Assembly: GCA_905221615.1 (NCBI GenBank)
Contig: CAJNDT010000328.1
Span: 1-64,000 of the forward strand
Direction of reading: 5' to 3'
Origin: Symbiodinium sp. CCMP2592
Lineage: Eukaryota; Sar; Dinophyceae; Suessiales; Symbiodiniaceae
Length of the DNA: 64,000 nt
Each line of letters begins with the position of its first letter. Positions within the stretch are counted from its first letter, which is position 1. Both the position numbers and the translations under genes were made by a program. A model generated the notes under the pieces. That model made no database searches. It worked only from the letters and a program-made list of their open reading frames with translations, and was not told the origin of the DNA. Shown here one piece after another: positions 56,682 through 64,000 of this stretch.

Positions 56682-56789
56682 ACATGGGTAGTTGTAAAAA
56701 ATGTTGGTCCCTTTTTGGGTACCCCAAATAATAGGGGCCGTATTATAATAAGGACACAAAAACGGACCAGAATATTGCCAACCAACCCT
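56682..56789. mobile_element. palindromic MITE, family E copy
   Basis: ACATGGGTAGTTGTAAAAAATGTTGGTCCC pairs with GGACCAGAATATTGCCAACCAACCC. Confidence 0.8.
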
Positions 56790-56794
56790 TTGTG

Positions 56795-56886
56795 GGATCC
56801 TACTATAGTTTAAGGTATAACCTTGAATAAATTAAGGTATATCCTACTATAATTTAGCGTGACTAAGGGCTAGTGGAGTCTCCGGG
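56795..56886. mobile_element. family B, right half and degenerate centre
   Basis: GGATCCTACTATAGTTTAAGGTATAACC ... AAGGGCTAGTGGAGTCTCCGGG; the left CCCAGAGAC end is missing and it abuts a family E element. Confidence 0.55.
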
Positions 56887-57183
56887 CCTGTAGTCTAGGA
56901 ACCCGACCAGGAAACTTTGGGTCTCTCTTAAGGCTATTTATGGATCCTACATTTTTTAGAGAGAAAGGCCCAACACACGTTTAAACAAAAATTATCCTAT
57001 TTTTTTGGGGGTTAGGGTTTAGGGTTTAGGCGTTATAGGGCCAGGATGTCTTAATAGTCGAGTTCCTACAGTATCAGACTCCATAAATCGCTTAGGGCTG
57101 AGGTCTTAGACAGTTTGCGGGGTTTGGGGGCTTAGGGCCTAGGGAATTTATAGACCTCTATACAACCAAGTTAAACACACTTA

Positions 57184-57405
57184 GCCCTAAACCCCAGACC
57201 CTAAACCCCAGACCCTAAACCCCAAGACCCTAAACCCCCAGACCCTAAACCCCAAGACCCTAAACCCCAAGACCCTAAACCCCAAGACCCTAAACCCCCA
57301 GACCCTAAACCCCAAGACCCTAAACCCCAAGACCCTAAACCCCAAGACCCTAAACCCCAAGACCCTAAACCCCAAGACCCTAAACCCCAAGACCCTAAAC
57401 CCCTA
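57184..57405 (-). repeat. 15-bp array CAAGACCCTAAACCC
   Basis: About fifteen tandem copies; translates as repeating LGFRV. A homogenised derivative of the telomere-like unit, lying downstream of the donor at 57414-57415. Confidence 0.95.
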
Positions 57406-57415
57406 GAGCCCGAAC

Positions 57416-57514
57416 CTCCCCAGCGATGGTGCCTGCAGCCTGCAGCGCTCTCACAGCCTTCTCGGCGTGCGGGGTGCTGAGCTCCACGTCGTGGCTGATG
57501 TGAGCCTCTGGCAT
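57416..57514 (-). CDS. exon, possible start, 33 codons
   Basis: ATG at 57512-57514 (or acceptor CTATGCCAG|AGG) opens PEAHISHDVELSTPHAEKAV then RALQAAGTIAGE, ending GGGGAG|GTTCGG at phase 0. The intron begins GTTCGGGCTCTAGGGGTTTAGGG and runs into the 15-bp array. Confidence 0.5.
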
Positions 57515-57651
57515 AGTAGAGGTTTCTGGGCCGAGGATGGTTGGTCTACAGGGGTTTAGGGTTTATGGGTTTAGGGTCATAGGGTTTAGGGTTTAAGAGT
57601 TTAGGGGGTTTGGGGTTGAAGGGTTTAGGGTTTAGGGCTTAGGGCTTATAT

Positions 57652-57770
57652 ACCCTACTTGTCGGGTATCATGGGGAACTAAAAGGTTAACCTTTTTGGT
57701 TATACAGGGATTATAGAGGGACTATACTACCCAAAAAAGGTTGAAGGTTACCTACTCTACTACTTTGGGG
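57652..57770. mobile_element. family N element
   Basis: CCCTACTTGTCGGGTATCATGGGGAACTAAAAGGTTAACC ... GGTTGAAGGTTACCTACTCTACTACTTTGGGG; the copy at 62938 is almost identical over 110 bp. Confidence 0.75.
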
Positions 57771-58031
57771 GGATTATGAGGGCTTATAGCGGTGCATTCG
57801 ATTAATGATTAGGAGTGCCTTTCTGGTCTTCCGGAGGGCTTTCTTGAGGTTTAGGGCTTGAGAGAACCATGGGCTTAGGATTTAGGTGTAGGATTCGGGT
57901 ATGTCGGTTTAGGGCTTAGGGTCTAGGGATATGGGACGACCAACCCTCACGACAACCATCAGCCAAGGATGTAGACCTGCAAAGCAGCTGCCGTGATCGC
58001 TTAGCCTGGGTTCTTTTCTCCATGGACCACG

Positions 58032-58137
58032 CCCTAAACCCTAAACCCTAAACCCTAAACCCTAAACCCTAAACCCTAAACCCTAAACCCTAAACCCTAA
58101 ACCCTAAACCCTAAACCCTAAACCCTAAACCCTAAAC
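58032..58137 (-). repeat. near-perfect telomere-type array (CCCTAAA)15
   Basis: Fifteen uninterrupted CCCTAAA units. Confidence 0.95.
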
Positions 58138-58265
58138 AACTCCACGACCTCTGCGAGCCATCAATAAGTTTGATACCCCGCTGATCCCCAAAATCACTTC
58201 ATCGTGCCACCCTGAAAGTTGAAGCGAAACCCTGGTCCTGAAAACCGAAGCCCCAAAAGAAAAAA

Positions 58266-58334
58266 GCGCACTGCAACAGCTGGAGAGGACCGCCGGATGA
58301 CCTTGTACCTAATGAGCCGCCCGAATTCTTGTAA
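58266..58334 (+). CDS. possible C-terminal exon
   Basis: After GAAAAAAG the frame AHCNSWRGPPDDLVPNEPPE ends TAA at 58332-58334. Confidence 0.35.
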   Translation, partial: AHCNSWRGPPDDLVPNEPPEFL

Positions 58335-58379
58335 CTGTAGGGAGCCCCTAAAACCTGAATTCAGAAAGACACCTTAGGA

Positions 58380-58460
58380 TTTAGGGTTTTGGGGTTTAGG
58401 GGCTTAGGGGTTTAGTGGTTTAGGGGTTTGGGGGTCTAGGGTTTAGGGTTAAGGGTTGAA
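58380..58460 (+). repeat. TTTAGGGG tract
   Basis: Degenerate 7/8-bp units. Confidence 0.7.
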
Positions 58461-58976
58461 CTAGAAGGGTCTGAAAAGTTGAGGGTCTTGGGCTCTCTGG
58501 GCAAGCTTTACTCCAACCTCCAAGCCCCTACTGTAAACCCTGTACCCTGAACCCCTAAGCCCGAAACCCATACCCTAAACCATACACCCTACAGTTACAC
58601 CGTCACACCCCTAAAACCCTAAACCCTGAAACGCCAGACCCGACACCCCAACGCCGAGGGGCCATGATGTCAACAGATCGTCCACCGACTTCCACCCTTT
58701 GCGAGGGCACCCGAGCGGTTGGCTTCTCAAGATAAGGGCTTCGGGCTAGAGTAGGGTCCTATATTAGGGGCCTTAATACTTAGAAGGAAGTTCCGTATAA
58801 GGGGTCCGTTAAAGGGATCGATAGGGTTTCCTTTAAAGGGATCCAAAAGGGGTCTTAGGGTTTAGGGCTTATAGGGTTTATGGGGTGTAGGGGTTTAGAG
58901 TTTAGGGTGTGGGGGTATGGGGGTTTAGACTTTAAGGGTTTAGGGTTTAGGGTCAACCCCAGCCACGACATTGCAC

Positions 58977-59043
58977 CCTCGGGCAAGATTCTGGTTTCGG
59001 TTGTCTACACGAGTGTCCCGTACAAATATGGCACCTCTCGTAC
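58977..59043 (-). CDS. 22-codon exon, Cys-rich
   Basis: GTTCGAG|GTACGA to CCCGAGG|GTGCAA encodes YERCHICTGHSCRQPKPESC, with C-x2-C-x4-C-x7-C spacing compatible with a metal-binding knuckle. The plus strand (58963-59056, HDIAPSGKILVSVVYTSVPY then TGA) is also open behind AACCCCAG. Confidence 0.4.
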
Positions 59044-59049
59044 CTCGAA

Positions 59050-59750
59050 CCCCTGAAGCCTAAACCCAAAGCTCTCACTTCCCCAACCCCATACATCTCA
59101 AAACTTAACTCCTAACCCATACCCCCGCCGTAAAACCTGAAATCGTAACTCCTCAACCCTAAACTTCAACTCCTAAACTTCCTAAACCCTCAAACGCCAA
59201 ATGCCCTAAACTTCAACTCCTAAACCCTAAATCCCCAAACACCCAAATCTTCAACTCGCTAAACCCTAAACCCGAAACCCCAAACCCTAATCATAATCCC
59301 CAAACCCCTAGACCCGAAACCCTAAACCCTCAACCCGACACCCTAAACCCTAAACCCTAAACACGAAACCCCATACCCTCAACCCTAAACCCGAAACCCT
59401 AAACCCTAAAACCTTAACCCTCAACCCGACACCCTAAACCCTATACCCTAAACCCTAAACCCGAAACCCTAAACCCTAAAACCCTAATCTACTATTTGCT
59501 TAAGAACCCCCAAAAAATAAAAAATATATCCCTTATGGGGGGTAATATAGGGATTATTATTTTTATTTTTTGGGGTGGGTTCTTAAGCAAATAGTAGTAA
59601 TCATAACCCCTAAACCCCATACCCTAAACCCGAAACCCTAAACCCTCAACCCGACACCCTAAACCCCATACCCTAAACCCTAAACCCGAAACCCTAAACC
59701 CTAAAACCCTAATCATAACCCCTAAACCCCTAAACCTCAAAAATGGCCCT
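59050..59750 (-). repeat. long degenerate CCCTAAA/CCCGAAA tract
   Basis: CCCGAAACCCTAAACCCTAAA modules, repeated around the palindrome at 59491; no coding signal. The modules left and right of the palindrome are similar, as if the tract were one unit before insertion. Confidence 0.8.
59491..59594. mobile_element. palindromic MITE, family R (single copy)
   Basis: CTATTTGCTTAAGAACCCCCAAAAAATAAAAA pairs with TTTTATTTTTTGGGGTGGGTTCTTAAGCAAATAG; TA at both ends, inside the telomere-like tract. Confidence 0.9.
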
Positions 59751-59753
59751 AAC

Positions 59754-59818
59754 CGGTCCCGGCTGCAGCTGCTGCAGGAAGTCCAGCAGCTCATGCGCAT
59801 CCTGATCGCTGGTGAAGC
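59754..59818 (-). CDS. exon with ubiquitin-protease (USP)-like motif
   Basis: CTGAAG|GCTTCA to GGACCG|GTTAGG encodes GFTSDQDAHELLDFLQQLQP. USP-family (C19) peptidases carry a conserved QQDAHEFL/QDAxE(F/L)L element after the Cys box, and DQDAHELLDFLQQL fits it closely. Cys and His boxes were not found in the window, so the call rests on this motif alone. A 65-nt exon, phase 2-lead to 0. Confidence 0.45.
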
Positions 59819-59891
59819 CTTCAGGGTTTAGGATTTAGGGTTTAGGGTTTAGGGTTTAGGGTTTAGGGTTTAGGGTTCGACGCATAGGGTT

Positions 59892-60008
59892 TTATGGTGA
59901 ACCCCGGAAAGCTGGAACATAGATTTAGGATGGTTCATGCTGGGATTCCCTGTACTTTACTTTGGGGGTATGGGGCGAATGATGTTCCAACTTTTGGCTT
60001 CTACTGTA
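59892..60008. mobile_element. palindromic MITE, family I copy
   Basis: GGTGAACCCCGGAAAGCTGGAACAT pairs with ATGTTCCAACTTTTGGCTTCTACTGTA. Confidence 0.75.
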
Positions 60009-60054
60009 GAGCCTCCATAAGGGCCGACTCTATGGGGGCTTCATACTTAGCGGA

Positions 60055-60157
60055 ACGGTTGATGAGAAAAATCCTGCATGCACCTTCATGACCCTAGACT
60101 ATGGGAATTATGGCATGTTCCTTGCTATGGGTAATGCAGGATTGATATCATCAGCCG
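60055..60157. mobile_element. palindromic MITE, family A copy
   Basis: ACGGTTGATGAGAAAAATCCTGCATG pairs with ATGCAGGATTGATATCATCAGCCG. Confidence 0.85.
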
Positions 60158-60217
60158 AAGGACTGGGGTTTAGGGTTTTGGGGTTTGGGCTTTCGGCTCG
60201 ATTTTTTACGACTTGGG

Positions 60218-60334
60218 GTGGAAATCCTCAAAAGTTGGAAACCGGATTAAGGACAAATTAGTGCTGGGATTCCCTCTTCAACATTGCTACGGACTGAGGC
60301 TGTTGGGTTTCCATTTTTTGGGCTTCTACTGTAT
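60218..60334. mobile_element. family J element, diverged
   Basis: TGGAAATCCTCAAAAGTTGGAAACCGG ... GGGTTTCCATTTTTTGGGCTTCTACTGTA. Confidence 0.65.
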
Positions 60335-60797
60335 TGCTTAGGGGCTTGGGGTGGTTTTGGTGGCTATAGGGCTTTTAGGGCTTATGGGGCTTTTAGGGTT
60401 TAGGGCTTAAGCTTAGCAACTGCTCTCGGATAAAGAGTTTTTGTTAAACTTGGTACACTTCTCGATTCGGATAAAGAGATTAGGGGGGTTTATGGGTGTT
60501 GGTTCGGGCCCAGGGTTCAATAGGGTTTAGGGTGTTAGGATGTTGGACTTCGCTTCGTTTAGGACTTGGGTTTTTAAGGTTTGGGTGTCGGAATGCTTTG
60601 GGGCACCGTTGGTTAGGGCTCCGTATCATCGTAAAGTATACAATACTCCGATACCCTTTTCTAATCTTTCGCGCCCCTGTCTTACACTCTTTGGTTAGAG
60701 GTTGTTGAGGAGGTGGCTCAAGAAATCACAAGGCCAGTGGTGAATGTGGGAAGACAGGTGCGTTGGGTTTCCGGTTTGGGGTTAGGGTGAGGGGTTA

Positions 60798-60909
60798 CTT
60801 GGAGGCCCTTTTGACTTAGTAAGTAGGGTTAGTAAGGTAAGTTATGGGGATTATAATAGGGTTTCTAGGGGATACTAAGTAGACTTACTAAGTCAAAAGG
60901 GCCTCCAAG
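60798..60909. mobile_element. palindromic MITE, family C' copy 2
   Basis: CTTGGAGGCCCTTTTGACTT pairs with AAGTCAAAAGGGCCTCCAAG; the interior matches 4065-4176 almost base for base, implying recent movement. Confidence 0.9.
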
Positions 60910-60940
60910 TAAGTGTTGAGGAAGCTACTTCTCTCAAAAG

Positions 60941-61181
60941 ACTGACTTTGAAGTTGGCAAACGCCAAAGATTGGAGCCCGCGGCAACCTGAGGACCAGGT
61001 TTTTAAGGTCGGGCAGTTCCCACCCCAAGCTTCCCACCTCAAGATTGCAAACCCAAATGGCTTAAACACCTTCAAATCAGCCAGCGCAACACCCACAGAA
61101 GGATACAGACACCCATGGACCTGTAGAGCCCACTGCAGCCTTCGTAGAAACCGTTTGAAGCCACGATCGAAAAACCACTAA
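60941..61181 (+). CDS. C-terminal exon, 79 residues
   Basis: TCTCAAAAG|ACTGAC opens LTLKLANAKDWSPRQPEDQV, FKVGQFPPQASHLKIANPNG, then a basic Cys-containing end (RAHCSLRRNRLKPRSKNH) and TAA at 61179-61181. The minus strand is also open (ADLKVFKPFGFAILRWEAW). Unrecognised. Confidence 0.45.
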
Positions 61182-61190
61182 ACCCAACCC

Positions 61191-61320
61191 CTACCCCCCA
61201 ACCCACATTTTTCTGGAGATGTCTTGAGCCCAGGGGCGCTGTGGCCAGAAGGTCAGCGTCCGGGTTCCAAATCGAAGGTTTTCTGAGCTGTCGAGTTCAG
61301 AAACCAAAAGTTTTGTTTTG
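61191..61320 (-). CDS. C-terminal exon, 42 residues
   Basis: CTTAAAAG|CAAAAC opens KTKLLVSELDSSENLRFGTR, TLTFWPQRPWAQDISRKMWV and TAG at 61191-61193. If the plus-strand exon at 60941 is also real, the two stop codons are only 9 bp apart in convergent orientation. Confidence 0.5.
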
Positions 61321-61411
61321 CTTTTAAGTCTAAACTTTCTTCAGGGGAGCTGTTTTATACACAGAAGTAGTTCTAGCTTTCCGTGCTAAGAAGAGCTTTG
61401 CATTGTCCCAC

Positions 61412-61519
61412 ACATGTGGTTGTCAAAATTAGGGTCCCTTTTTGGGTACCCTAAATAATAGGTGTCGTACTATAATAGGGACCCAAAAAGGGACCCTAAT
61501 TTTGACAACTACCCACATG
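61412..61519. mobile_element. palindromic MITE, family E copy
   Basis: CATGTGGTTGTCAAAATTAGGGTCCCTTTTTGGG pairs with AAAAAGGGACCCTAATTTTGACAACTACCCACATG. Confidence 0.9.
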
Positions 61520-61627
61520 AGCTTGAAGGCTTCGGGATTGTTCACTCAGCTGCCAAGTTTCGGATGTGCGGCAGGAAGGACGGGTCCACGAACTTCCCCA
61601 AGTACCTCGGAAAAAGGCGTGAGGTTA

Positions 61628-61759
61628 CTTGGAGGGTCGGGGGACTTAGTAACTGGTTATTTTAGGGACTTATAAGTACCATAACCCCAATTAGGGTCCG
61701 TTTTAGGGTACTTATAAGTCTACGTACTACCTACTTACTAAGTCCCCCGACCCTCCAAG
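61628..61759. mobile_element. palindromic MITE, family C, intact copy
   Basis: CTTGGAGGGTCGGGGGACTTAGTAAC pairs with CTTACTAAGTCCCCCGACCCTCCAAG; TA flanks. Confidence 0.95.
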
Positions 61760-62099
61760 TAGGCTTCGGGATTTAGGTTTCAGCATTGGAGGGTTAGGGT
61801 TTAGGGCGTGAGAAGCGAGTATGAACGCTTTTTCAAAATTCGACATCTACCCCCCACGATGGCAAAGTCTTCTTCCTAAGCGCGAAATCCAAACTCCACA
61901 TCCAACACCCAACCCTTTTATTCCCAAATCTTGAGCCCTCCTAAGCTGTAGGGCCCTACACCCTCAACTACCCCTTTTCAGGATCCCAAAACAAATGCCC
62001 TACTCCCAGTTCCCAAGCAGCCCTGCAAGCAAGCGCAAGTGAGTCCTTCGTCCTTTTGGTCCGTTTTGAAGCGGAACCCCGAAGCAAAAACTGAAGAAT

Positions 62100-62440
62100 T
62101 AACCCTAAACCCCTAAACCCCTAAACCCTAAACCCCCAAACCCCAAACCCCAAGCCCTAAACCCTAACCCTAAACCGTGTGGAACCGAGACCCAGGCCCT
62201 CCTATCTGGGTCTCTGGACCCTTTTACCCTAATACCCTCAACTCCTGCAGCCCCAATCCACTACCGGTAGCCTTGTACAAACAGGAACCGCGCAGACACC
62301 CTAAACCTGAACCCTGAACCCTCAACCCTCCACCCTAAACCCTAAACCTGAACCCTAAACCCTAAACCCTAAACCCTGAACCCTCACCCCTACCCTACAC
62401 GCCAAAAACCGAAACCCCAAACCTAAACCTGGAGCCCAGG
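62100..62440 (-). repeat. degenerate CCCTAAA tract
   Basis: CCCTAAACCCTGAACCC modules with a short unique island (62180-62290) in which I see no clear exon. Confidence 0.65.
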
Positions 62441-62461
62441 GCGCGACTTCAGGAGACCCAC

Positions 62462-62509
62462 CCGCATGATGAAAGGATCCCCACCGGTGATGAGGACGTC
62501 GCTGAGCTC
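62462..62509 (-). CDS. 16-codon exon with radical-SAM-like TGGDP motif
   Basis: ACCCCAG|GAGCTC to ATGCGG|GTGGGT encodes ELSDVLITGGDPFIMR, phase 0 to 0. Radical SAM aminomutases of the KamA type carry a (L/I)(T/S)GGDP(L/F) element after the CxxxCxxC loop, which this matches. No cysteine-loop exon was seen upstream (62510-64000), so the family is suggested, not shown. Confidence 0.4.
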
Positions 62510-62937
62510 CTGGGGTAATTGGGGATTGAGGTTTGGGGCTTGAGGTTCCCTTAAAGGGGTCCTTAAGGGATCTATAAGGGTTCTTTAAAGGGTCTAGGGT
62601 TTAGGGGTTTAGCGGGTTTGGGGGTTTAGAGTCTAGGGTCTAGGGGCTTAGGGTCCAGAGCTTAGAGCGTTTCGGGGTTAGGGTTGAGGGTTTAGAATGT
62701 CCAGAGACTTCGAAAACTCCCTTGAATGAGGGTTTCTACAGGAATTGATCAGTGTTGTGTTGGATTAATTGTGGTGTTCATAAGAAATTTGTCTGAAATG
62801 TTAAGGATCCTTGTGATGAAACGTAAGGTACCCTAAACCCTAAACCCCTAAACCTTAAACACCCTGCCCTTAACCTTAAAAACCCTCACCCCGAAACCCT
62901 AAACACCTAAACCATAAACCTCCCTGAACCCTGAACC

Positions 62938-63048
62938 CTACTTGTCGGGTATCATGGGGAACTAAAGGTTAACCTTTTTGGTTATATAAGGGTTATAAAG
63001 GGACTATACTACCCAAAAAAGGTTAAAGGTTACCTACTCTACTACTAG
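62938..63048. mobile_element. family N element
   Basis: CCTACTTGTCGGGTATCATGGGGAACTAAAGGTTAACC ... GGTTAAAGGTTACCTACTCTACTACT; second copy of 57652. Confidence 0.8.
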
Positions 63049-63363
63049 GGAACCCTAGTAAGACTTTGGGAGTTTCCGGGAGGCAGGCAGTCTCAAACTC
63101 CCGGTGTCGACATCTCGAGATGTTTTTATGAGGTTGGGCTTTGGCGGTTAGGCTTTCGGGTTTAGGCTTCGGGTCCACGGTGGGTCTAAGATTTGCCAGG
63201 GTTTTGGGGTGTTGCGGTCGTCTACAGCGATTTCACTGGCGTCAAGCATTTTTCGGAGATTCTTGGACGATTAAAGCCTTAGTGGTCTCGCTGCTTCAGG
63301 CCTCTAAAGCTTTGAGGTTTAGGGCTTAGGGTTCAGGGACTTTGGGGTTTAGGGTTTAGGGAC

Positions 63364-63434
63364 TAGCAGCAAGAGCGCATCGGCGCTAGTAGAAGGCTCC
63401 GACATGGGCAACAGAACCAAAGCGACACCAATCT
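63364..63434 (-). CDS. 23-codon exon
   Basis: TACGGTAG|AGATTG to CTGCTA|GTCCCT encodes IGVALVLLPMSEPSTSADAL. Hydrophobic at both ends. The plus strand is open too. Confidence 0.4.
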
Positions 63435-63533
63435 CTACCGTATTCCTACGATTGCGAACATTAATCAATATCCAAGCCCTAAACCCTAGAGCCTAAACCG
63501 AAAGCCTAAAGCCTAAACCTTAATACCATCAAC

Positions 63534-63671
63534 ATGGGATCCATGAGACAAGAAAAGCTGGAACCCACTGCGATCAGTTGCAGACTAAGCGCATTAAGAG
63601 ACGGAAAATCCCCGGAAACCCGAAGCCCAAACCGTCCTCAAACCCTGAAGCCGCAAAACCTGAAAGGTTAA
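63534..63671 (+). CDS. small ORF, 45 codons
   Basis: ATG at 63534-63536 to TAA at 63669-63671: GSMRQEKLEPTAISCRLSAL, RDGKSPETRSPNRP; the last third reads through telomere-like sequence. Confidence 0.35.
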   Translation: MGSMRQEKLEPTAISCRLSALRDGKSPETRSPNRPQTLKPQNLKG

Positions 63672-63760
63672 GGGTTTAGGGCTTAGGGTTGAGTGCTTAG
63701 GGTCCAGGGTTTAGGGTTTAGAGTGTACCCCAACCTCTAGTCATGCTCAGGTATGGAGCG

Positions 63761-63870
63761 CTTGGAAGTTCATGGCTACTTGTAAGTAGAGATATTAGTA
63801 AGGTAACTATACTTATAACCCATATTAGGGGACTCATAACCCCACTTATAACTACCCCTAAAAGTTCAAG
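63761..63870. mobile_element. palindromic MITE, family D copy
   Basis: CTTGGAAGTTCATGGCTACTTGTAAGTAG pairs with CCCCACTTATAACTACCCCTAAAAGTTCAAG. Confidence 0.8.
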
Positions 63871-64000
63871 CAGTGCAGTTTAGGCGCAGGGTGCTCCCCC
63901 AGATATCTCAGGAAGGCTACAGAGTCCTGCGCACGGGACAGAGCCGAATGGGGCTTCCGGGCTTAGTAGCTTCGGGTTTCAGGACTTAGGGCTTCGGGGC

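Noticed and set aside
57187-57390. 67-codon ORF of LGFRV repeats
   Set aside because: Direct translation of the 15-bp array lying in an intron.
4350-60157. Short ORFs inside palindromes (for example MGHAGFISST at 4350 and 17599)
   Set aside because: The same peptide recurs because family A is repeated; no transposase motif was found in any palindrome.
1-64000. CRISPR arrays, rRNA, tRNA, bacterial operons, viral genes
   Set aside because: No regular repeat-spacer array, rRNA core, tRNA cloverleaf or polycistronic gene cluster was recognised. The regular repeats present have no unique spacers of constant length.

Overview
The window looks like nuclear DNA of a dinoflagellate, most likely of the Symbiodiniaceae type (inference, about 0.6). 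Degenerate TTTAGGG/CCCTAAA telomere-like units fill the space between short islands of unique sequence. Translations of those units give the NPKP and LGFRV peptides I associate with dinoflagellate gene predictions. Islands that read as protein are flanked by GT/AG borders, occasionally GC or GA donors, as known for dinoflagellates. I saw no bacterial gene, operon, rRNA, tRNA or CRISPR array.

There are almost no long ORFs. Coding sequence appears as exons of about 25-250 nt in introns made largely of telomere-like repeats and palindromic elements. Where neighbouring exons could be joined with GT/GC/GA-AG borders and matching phase I give a gene model: minus strand at 6889-8781 (complete, 174 codons), 14619-15742, 19214-21382, 24639-25047, 25152-25436, 32728-33524 and 51444-51997 (complete, 63 codons); plus strand at 36914-37544, 40434-40796, 43597-44025 and 44168-44883. 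Other coding islands are listed as single exons. Many are open on both strands, so orientation is often uncertain. All were read by eye without homology search. Domain hints are few: a C2HC zinc finger (23094-23504), a ubiquitin-protease-like motif (59754-59818) and a radical-SAM-like motif (62462-62509).

The second layer is a dense population of TA-flanked, nearly perfect palindromes of about 70-135 bp (MITE-like, letters A-S here are my own). I count at least fifteen families and more than seventy copies, including three nested insertions (11425-11627, 41167-41370, 53311-53499). Several abut splice sites or supply stop codons.

Layout: 1-2900 microsatellite, a large minisatellite and simple repeats; 2900-45000 alternating exons, telomere-like introns and palindromes; 45395-45660 and 48230-49185 microsatellites with a 100-N assembly gap at 48934-49033; 49300-64000 more exon islands, telomere-like tracts and palindromes, with near-perfect telomere arrays at 42771-42870 and 58032-58137 and a 15-bp array at 57184-57405. 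Stretches not listed consist of degenerate telomere-like repeat or AT-rich sequence in which I see no gene.
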